A DNA stretch of 46,180 nt, taken from assembly GCA_035299065.1 (NCBI GenBank), contig DATGXI010000084.1, forward strand, positions 1 through 46,180, written 5' to 3'. Below the pieces are notes generated by a model. The model was not told the DNA's origin and ran no database searches. It saw only the letters and a list, made by a program, of their open reading frames with translations. The position numbers and the translations under genes are program-made. Source of the DNA: DASPJQ01 sp035299065 (lineage in GTDB: Bacteria; Bacteroidota; Bacteroidia; Flavobacteriales_D; UBA2798). Shown here one piece after another: positions 41,363 through 46,180 of the stretch. Each line of letters begins with the position of its first letter. Within the stretch, counting starts at the first letter, position 1.

Positions 41363-42289
41363 ATGAAAACAAACCAGTATATATTTTTGCTTGTATTGTT
41401 CATTGGTTTTACGGCCTGTGGTGGTGAGCAAAAAAAAGGTGAAAAAAGAATTGCTCCTATACCGGCTGTGCAAAAAACGGTAACCAAAAACGATTTGGTG
41501 AAAATGGGCCTGGAGGGAAAGGTACGTTCATTGGAAATTAAGTCGTTTGTGGTGAAAGAAGATGGCATAACCGAACGCAGTGTACCGGGTGACAATGCCG
41601 AACGCGTAACGGATATGTTGTACACGTTTAACGAACAAGGTAACATATTGACTGAAACCGGTTATATGGGACTTGAACGCAAAGAGTTTTCGGTTAAAAA
41701 ATATGCATACGATGAGGTAGGTTTATTGAGACGGTCAGAATTAACGACTACCGATAAAACCATGCATTCACTTTCAGAGTTTTTTTATGACGATAAAGGA
41801 TTGCTAAAAGAAAAAACAAATTTGCTGGAACAAACACTGGTGGACGAGAACGGCAAAAAAAAGTTTTTACGCAAATCACAAAAACAACTGGCAAAAGCGT
41901 ACCAGGGTGAAAATGCAACGGAAACCGAATTGTACGAAAACGATACACTTTGTGAAAAGTCGACCTGGAAATACAACGAAAAGGGAAATGTGCAGGAAAT
42001 ATTGAGCAGCGATGTACGCAACAACAAACAGCTGACCATAAAAACCACGTATGATGCGCGTGGGAATAAAACGGGTACCTGGTTCATGAACGAAGCGGAT
42101 ACGGTAAACTCAAACACGTATGTGTACAATGAAAAAAACGATCCTGAAATTGTGCAATTGGCATTGAGTGGCAGGCGATGGAAATTCACCTATGAGTACG
42201 ATGAGCAGGGTAACTGGGTTGTACAAAACCAATATGATGAAACAGGGAAGCTGATTTACCGTGTGCGGAGGAAGTATACGTATTATTAG
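41363..42289 (+). CDS. Lipoprotein with RHS/YD-like repeats, unknown function
   Basis: 308 residues. Lipoprotein signal peptide MKTNQYIFLLVLFIGFTACGG with lipobox F-T-A-C. The mature part contains about eight degenerate repeats such as YTFNEQGNILTETGYMG, YAYDEVGLLRRSELTT, FFYDDKGLLKEKTN, WKYNEKGNVQEIL, TYDARGNKTGTW and YEYDEQGNWVVQNQYDETG. These resemble the Y-D-x-x-G-x-h repeats of RHS and teneurin-type shells, but there are far too few to form a shell. It lies between two intergenic repeat arrays with no obvious partner. Function unknown; probably on the cell surface. Confidence 0.75.
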   Translation: MKTNQYIFLLVLFIGFTACGGEQKKGEKRIAPIPAVQKTVTKNDLVKMGLEGKVRSLEIKSFVVKEDGITERSVPGDNAERVTDMLYTFNEQGNILTETGYMGLERKEFSVKKYAYDEVGLLRRSELTTTDKTMHSLSEFFYDDKGLLKEKTNLLEQTLVDENGKKKFLRKSQKQLAKAYQGENATETELYENDTLCEKSTWKYNEKGNVQEILSSDVRNNKQLTIKTTYDARGNKTGTWFMNEADTVNSNTYVYNEKNDPEIVQLALSGRRWKFTYEYDEQGNWVVQNQYDETGKLIYRVRRKYTYY

Positions 42290-42357
42290 TTCTCAGTTTA
42301 CAGTTCAGTAAGTTCGCGCAGATCTCGCAGATCCCGCAGAATAGTTTACAGTTTAGT

Positions 42358-42602
42358 AAGTTCGCGCAGATCTATGGACTAGATAATTTGTTTTTGGTGT
42401 CCATGAACTTCGTTTCGCAGATCCCACAGATGGTTTACGGTTCACAGTTTACAGTTCAGAGTTTAGTAAGTTCGCGCAGATCTCACAGATCCCGCAGATA
42501 GTTCTCAGTTTACAGTTGGGGAAGTTCGCGCAGATCTATGGACTAGATAATTTGTTTTTGGTGTCCATGAACTTCGTTTCGCAGATCCCGCAGATGGTTT
42601 AC
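42358..42602. repeat. 164-bp-period direct duplication within CAGAT repeats
   Basis: 42358-42438 and 42522-42602 are identical over 81 bases except one A/G change at 42426. Each copy contains an interrupted palindrome: AAGTTC and ATGGAC on the left, GTCCAT and GAACTT on the right (first copy 42358-42363, 42374-42379, 42399-42404, 42405-42410). The flanks are also related, so the duplicated unit is about 164 bases. Confidence 0.85.
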
Positions 42603-42720
42603 AGTTTACAGTTCAGGGTTGACATTCATTTAATTTTTTTGTACGGTTTATTTTTTTTACAGCCGGCTAGCGGTAGAGCCAGGTACCCCGCAGGCATGTG
42701 GATTTAAGGCTTAGCATTTT

Positions 42721-42830
42721 AGAAGCCGAGGAGTACGGGCGATAACGCGGCTTCTTAAAGCAGAAAACCACCACGATTGCCCTTTGCTCACCCGAAATGT
42801 TTAAAGGGTTTGTGCTTTAAGAAGAGCCGC
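42721..42830. other. Structured intergenic element with mutually exclusive hairpins
   Basis: Arm B (42747-42762, GCGGCTTCTTAAAGCA) can pair over 16 bases with arm C (42813-42830, two-base bulge), enclosing an inner CCCTTT/AAAGGG helix (42780-42785 with 42803-42808). The first half of B can instead pair with arm A (42721-42728, AGAAGCCG). A T-run lies at 42848-42856, about 17 bases after C. The layout resembles an attenuator or small structured RNA, but no known class is recognised. Confidence 0.4.
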
Positions 42831-42994
42831 CTAAATTATTTAAGTCATTTTTTTTTAACTGCACAAAAAGGTTGTGTTAATACATAAACCTTAAAGGGTA
42901 AGTTACACACATGAATTTGCTCAAAACCCTGCACAATAGTTTACGTGTTGATTGGCTCGAATGATTTACTTTGAATTAAATAAAAACAACACCT

Positions 42995-43411
42995 ATGGAC
43001 TATATTATTGAAGCATTAAAACACTTGAACTGGCTGGCAGTTTTAACGGCCGCGGTTGCATCATTTGCACTGGGCGGACTGTGGTACTCACCTGTATTGT
43101 TTGCCAAACGCTGGATGAAAGAAACCGGGGTTACGCAGGAAAACGCAAAAGGATCAAACATACCGTTGATTTTTGGTACCACGTTTGTGCTGCAAATTGT
43201 GTCAGCCATTGGCCTGGGAATAATGATTGGCGGGCACGACATGAAACACGGAGCTTTTATGGGCTTGTTTGTAGGTGGCATGTGGGTTGCAACGGCTGTA
43301 GGAACAAATTATTTGTACGAACGCAAAACGGTTATGCTTTACCTGATCAATGTTGGTTACAGCGTTGGCTTGCTTACCATACAGGGAGCAATTTTAGGGG
43401 CGTGGCATTAA
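42995..43411 (+). CDS. DUF1761-family small membrane protein
   Basis: 138 residues with about four membrane segments. It begins MDYIIEALKHLNWLAVLTAA and carries the family feature G-x-L-W-Y-S-P-x-h-F-A-K-x-W (GGLWYSPVLFAKRWMKETG), then GLFVGGMWVATAVGTNYLYE. These match DUF1761 (PF08570), a widespread family without established function. Expected location: inner membrane. It is a single gene preceded by a 700-base repeat-rich gap and convergent with the TonB-like gene 35 bases downstream. Confidence 0.88.
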   Translation: MDYIIEALKHLNWLAVLTAAVASFALGGLWYSPVLFAKRWMKETGVTQENAKGSNIPLIFGTTFVLQIVSAIGLGIMIGGHDMKHGAFMGLFVGGMWVATAVGTNYLYERKTVMLYLINVGYSVGLLTIQGAILGAWH

Positions 43412-43444
43412 CAGTTTCGAATTCCGAGTTTCGAATTTCGAAGG
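43411..43444. repeat. TTTCGAAT short repeat in convergent gap
   Basis: Three copies of GTTTCGAATT / TTCGAATTTCGAA-like words fill the gap between the convergent DUF1761 and TonB-like genes. They are partly palindromic (TTCGAA). No T-run, so terminator function is uncertain. Confidence 0.4.
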
Positions 43445-43446
43445 GG

Positions 43447-44346
43447 TTATTGTAGTTTAAAATTTACGGGCAGTACATAACGCGAGGCCACATTGCGGCC
43501 TTTGAACGTGGCGGGTTCCCACAGGGGCATGTTGAGCAAAACCCGAATGGCTTCCTGCGACAGGGATTCATCAGGTGTTTTTAAAACCTTTGGTGAGGTT
43601 ACTTTGCCATTGGCTTCAACAATAAATTCAACATACACTTTACCCTGTAGTTTATTGGCAATGGCATATTGCGGGTAACGTATGTTTTGACTTAAGTATT
43701 GATTTAACCGCCACCCGCCACCGTTAAACGCGGGCATGGTTTCGGTGTAAACAATTTCGGTTTCAGTAAGGGGTTGCTGTGGTTCATGTGTGGGAGCTAC
43801 GGGAATAGTATAGGAGGGATAGCCGCCAAGTTGCGGTGGGTCCCACTCTTCAACCACGGTTTGTATTTCAGTAATTTTTTTTGCACCCGGTGTTTTTACC
43901 AGGTTAATTTTTTCAAACCCGGCTTTTAGCAGTTGGGTTGCCTGTGGTTTAAGATCATGGTGTTGTTTAACGGCCTGTACTGTTTGAGGCGAATGGTTTA
44001 AGGGTGCATGGGCCAGCTGAATGGCAAAAAGCGATGTGCCAAAAACAAACAGGAGTATAAAAACAAAGCGTTTGGTGAAATCCAGTTTTTCATACGCGTC
44101 TTCAAAATTCACCACAACATCGTCCTGTACTTGCTGGGGTTTAAAATAACCGCATACGGTGCCTTTGGGCCGGCTTTTTAAATAGGTAAAAATTTCATCA
44201 CCGGTAAAACCTGTAAAGTCAACAATGGTTTTATTGCAGGCGCCACAATATTTACCGGTTGAAGCAGCAGGCAGGGCTTCAAAATTTTCATTGCACTGAA
44301 AGTCAAAAAAAACCTGGCGGTTGTGAAAAATAAAATCATGTTTCAT
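43447..44346 (-). CDS. TonB-like energy transducer with N-terminal cysteine motif
   Basis: 299 residues. The N-terminal cytoplasmic part (1-90) contains C18, the pair C34-x2-C37 (GKYCGACNKTIVDFTGF) and C65, possibly a metal site. One membrane segment (about 93-111) is followed by a linker and a C-terminal TonB domain (about 215-299: FNGGGWRLNQYLSQNIRYPQ, GKVYVEFIVEANGKV, LWEPATFKGRNVASRYVLPV). TonB proteins carry energy to outer-membrane transporters; this variant, with a Cys-rich cytoplasmic head and a single internal membrane helix, is common in Bacteroidota. No ExbB/ExbD or receptor gene is nearby, so its receptor is unknown. Confidence 0.88.
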   Translation of the reverse strand: MKHDFIFHNRQVFFDFQCNENFEALPAASTGKYCGACNKTIVDFTGFTGDEIFTYLKSRPKGTVCGYFKPQQVQDDVVVNFEDAYEKLDFTKRFVFILLFVFGTSLFAIQLAHAPLNHSPQTVQAVKQHHDLKPQATQLLKAGFEKINLVKTPGAKKITEIQTVVEEWDPPQLGGYPSYTIPVAPTHEPQQPLTETEIVYTETMPAFNGGGWRLNQYLSQNIRYPQYAIANKLQGKVYVEFIVEANGKVTSPKVLKTPDESLSQEAIRVLLNMPLWEPATFKGRNVASRYVLPVNFKLQ

Positions 44347-44431
44347 ACGTGGCTGTACAAAGCATGCAAGACGAGGTTCAATACGAATGAAGGAAAGGCT
44401 GTGTAAAAAGAGGCTGCGGTGGGAGGGGTTT

Positions 44432-44532
44432 TTAGTTTACAGTTTACAGTTTACAGTTTGGGAAGTTCGCGCAGATCCCGCAGATCTCGCAGATGGTTTA
44501 TAGTTCACAGTTTACAGTTCACAGTTTAGAGT
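44432..44532. repeat. ACAGTTT / CGCAGAT repeat block upstream of the TonB-like gene
   Basis: Four AGTTTACAGTTTACAGTTT-type units, then GGAAGTTCGCGCAGATCCCG and CAGATCTCGCAGATGG, then more ACAGTT units. Same orientation and nearly the same sequence as at 42296-42615 and 46126-46180. Confidence 0.8.
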
Positions 44533-44539
44533 TCGTAGC

Positions 44540-46078
44540 TTACTGTTTGATCAGTTTTTTGCACAAACGTTGATCACCATTGCTAAGTTCAAGGAAATAA
44601 ATTCCGGGCACCTGGTCAGAAAGGTCAAGTGTTAAATGACTCCCGTTCATGTTTTGTTTTTGTAAAACAATTTTGCCTGTGGCATCAACCAGTTTTAAAC
44701 AGGCATTTGCAACGGGTTTTTCAAGGGTAACCACAAGCAGGTTACTAACGGGGTTAGGATATATGCTGTATGAAATATCATCCTGTTCGGCAACTGCCAT
44801 GGTAGTTGTGCCCAGGTTGTGTAAACGCGCAACGCCCACATCTTCATCACTACCGTTGTGCATCCAGCCGGTGGTTACAATTTTACCATCGGGTTGCAGG
44901 GCAATGTCAAAACAATCATCATACGACCCAAAATCAATGAATGAATAACCTGCCGAACCAAAAGAAAGATCAAGGTTGCCGTTGGTTTGGTAACGCAATA
45001 CGCCAAAATCATCGCCAAGGGCATTTTGCAAATGTGCGCCTATGAGCAATTTTCCATCGCTTTGCTGAACAATGGATGTGCCTATGTTGAAGTAGGTGTT
45101 AACAGTGGTAATGGTGTACCCGCCTGTGCCAAACGTTGGATCAGCACTGCCATTTGTGTTAAACCGTGCAACAAAAATTTTATTCATGCCGCCAATCATT
45201 ACATAGCCGGTTACTGCCAGTTTTCCATCACTTTGCAGGCACATGCCCCAGGGTGAGGTGCCAGGCGAAGATGCAATTGACATGGTTGCCACGCCATCGG
45301 AATCAAACGTTAAATCAAGGCTGCCACTGGGGTTTAACCGCATTAAACCCAGTTCAAGTGTGCCACTGGAATTCCAGTGTTCACTGCTCACGACAATTTT
45401 TCCATCGGTTTGTATCACCACATCAGAAGGGATTTCAATGCTACCGGGATAATAAGTGAGGTTTAATTTACCGTCCAGGTCAAATGTATTGTCAAGGCTA
45501 CCGTCAGTATTATAACGCACAATGGCCGATTCAGATGAGCCGGGTGTGTGCTGGCCCACGGCAACAATTTTACCATCGGGTTGCAGGGCCAGGGCAAAAG
45601 CAATGGATGAGGTTGCAAAAGCGGTTACCAATTTGCCACCTGTACCAAACGTTGCATCCAGGCTACCATCGGCATTGTAGCGTGCCAGGGCAAACTTATT
45701 GGGAGCGGTTACAACGGTATACCCGGCTACAACAATTTTTCCATCGGGTTGTACAATTACATCATAGGCTATGTCTTCGGAGTTTGAGAAATCGGTGGTA
45801 ATGCTGCCTGTACCGCCAAAGGTCAAATCAAGGCTGCCGTTGTGGTTGTAGCGTGCCACTAAAAAATCATCATCAACACCGGTAAAGGCATAACCGGCCA
45901 CAACAATTTTACCATCGGGTTGTACGGCAATGGCGTTGGCTTTTTCAGTAGTGGGTAAGGTGTACAGGGCATGGTTTACCAGGCCATCGGTATCAAAACT
46001 CAGGTCAAGTGTACCGTCCTGGGCGTGTGTAAACAAAACACATAAAAACAGGGTTGATGTGTAAAACAGTTTTTTCAT
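44540..46078 (-). CDS. T9SS-exported delta-60 repeat protein
   Basis: 512 residues. Signal peptide about 1-19 (MKKLFYTSTLFLCVLFTHA). It has about eight copies of the delta-60 repeat, of the form G-S-L-D-x-T-F-G-x-x-G-x ... A-x-x-x-x-h-Q-P-D-G-K-I-V-V-A-G-x, predicted to form a beta-propeller. The end is a type A sorting domain (ISYSIYPNPVSNLLVVTLEK, DATGKIVLQ, PGIYFLELSNG, CKKLIKQ). Expected to be surface-bound or released through the T9SS. Same-direction repeat blocks flank it on both sides (44432-44532 and 46126-46180). Ligand unknown. Confidence 0.9.
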   Translation of the reverse strand: MKKLFYTSTLFLCVLFTHAQDGTLDLSFDTDGLVNHALYTLPTTEKANAIAVQPDGKIVVAGYAFTGVDDDFLVARYNHNGSLDLTFGGTGSITTDFSNSEDIAYDVIVQPDGKIVVAGYTVVTAPNKFALARYNADGSLDATFGTGGKLVTAFATSSIAFALALQPDGKIVAVGQHTPGSSESAIVRYNTDGSLDNTFDLDGKLNLTYYPGSIEIPSDVVIQTDGKIVVSSEHWNSSGTLELGLMRLNPSGSLDLTFDSDGVATMSIASSPGTSPWGMCLQSDGKLAVTGYVMIGGMNKIFVARFNTNGSADPTFGTGGYTITTVNTYFNIGTSIVQQSDGKLLIGAHLQNALGDDFGVLRYQTNGNLDLSFGSAGYSFIDFGSYDDCFDIALQPDGKIVTTGWMHNGSDEDVGVARLHNLGTTTMAVAEQDDISYSIYPNPVSNLLVVTLEKPVANACLKLVDATGKIVLQKQNMNGSHLTLDLSDQVPGIYFLELSNGDQRLCKKLIKQ

Positions 46079-46125
46079 GGCATTCAGTTTTAACGAATAT
46101 AAGAAAAAAAATAATAAGTTGGGGG

Positions 46126-46180
46126 TGGTTTACGGTTTTGAGTTCACAGTTTGGGAAGTTCGCGCAGATCCCGCAGATCT
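46126..46180. repeat. CGCAGATCC repeat block running off the window edge
   Basis: It begins GGTTTACGG, then GAGTTCACAGTTTGGGAAGT and TCGCGCAGATCCCGCAGATC. It is nearly identical to the block at 44453-44485 in the same direction and continues beyond the edge. Confidence 0.75.

Larger units (their letters stand above)
42290..42994. other. Long repeat-rich and structured intergenic region
   Basis: About 700 bases with no credible gene. 42296-42615 consists of CGCAGATCC/ACAGTTT repeats, including an 81-bp near-perfect direct duplication. 42661-42900 is non-repetitive but rich in inverted repeats (see the 42721-42830 entry), with a further AAGGTT/AACCTT hairpin at 42868-42892. A TTACTTTG promoter-like box at 42966-42973 precedes the DUF1761 gene. 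The short frames here look non-coding. Confidence 0.6.

Noticed and set aside
42661..42720. Possible tRNA or other known small RNA gene
   Set aside because: No T-loop GGTTCGAATCC-like box, no cloverleaf and no CCA end. RNase P, tmRNA and SRP RNA signatures were also absent.
42661..42832. Possible gene relic (fragments reading LSILEAEEYGR and KTTTIALCSPEMFKGF)
   Set aside because: The frame is broken by stops and I recognise no family. The inverted-repeat structure explains the sequence better, but a relic cannot be excluded.
44540..46078. Composite transposon bounded by the flanking repeats
   Set aside because: No transposase gene, terminal inverted repeats or target duplication. The flanks are simple direct repeats found elsewhere without such a gene.

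Overview
The window comes from the chromosome of a member of the Bacteroidota, probably a free-living, heterotrophic, possibly gliding relative of the Flavobacteriia, Sphingobacteriia or Chitinophagia. Three things support this. There are several secreted proteins with type IX secretion (T9SS) C-terminal sorting domains, and one with a gliding-motility-associated C-terminal domain. Many genes are preceded by the Bacteroidota promoter -7 box TAnnTTTG, and Shine-Dalgarno sequences are rare. The RecQ, DnaG, HPPD, homogentisate dioxygenase and NAD-dependent threonine dehydrogenase types are all typical of the phylum. No rRNA, tRNA, CRISPR array, transposase or phage gene was recognised.

Layout. 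(1) 1-2652, minus strand: the rod-shape operon mreB-mreC-mreD-mrdA, with mrdA cut by the window edge. (2) 2982-6248: a large T9SS-type surface protein, followed by a terminator shared with the convergent dnaG (6298-8244). (3) 8437-12405: a YPNG-repeat lipoprotein, a small PepSY-like exported protein and a TPR-hybrid histidine kinase with receiver and HPt domains. (4) 12480-14893: hpd and hmgA, the homogentisate branch of tyrosine degradation. (5) 15048-23004: housekeeping genes (trhO, tdh, cysS, a PLP aminotransferase) mixed with exported proteins of unknown function. (6) 23149-26672: a relatively AT-rich T9SS beta-propeller-type protein with a decayed T9SS gene remnant directly downstream, then recQ. 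(7) 29209-31418, minus strand: panB, a RluA-type pseudouridine synthase and a small exported protein. (8) 31620-38677: four co-oriented paralogues that share a fibronectin-like plus sorting-domain C-terminus, interrupted by one opposite-strand propeller lipoprotein. (9) 38812-40948: a two-gene ABC-2 exporter with an almost ideal promoter close to its start codon. (10) 40949-46180: a repeat-rich stretch in which most genes (an RHS-like lipoprotein, a DUF1761 membrane protein, a TonB-like protein, a delta-60-repeat T9SS protein) are separated by degenerate CGCAGA / ACAGTTT repeats, an 81-bp near-identical duplication and a structured intergenic element.

How it fits together. Core functions (cell shape, replication priming, recombination, aminoacylation, tRNA modification, pantothenate synthesis) are interleaved with cell-envelope and secreted proteins. 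The most distinctive content is the tandem family of T9SS cargo paralogues, which ends in an almost bare sorting-domain protein, and the set of intergenic repeat families concentrated at the right end. I found no convincing complete new defence, mobile or biosynthetic system. The best candidates for something undescribed are the structured intergenic element at 42721-42830, the repeat family, and the divergent paralogue at 38081-38677.
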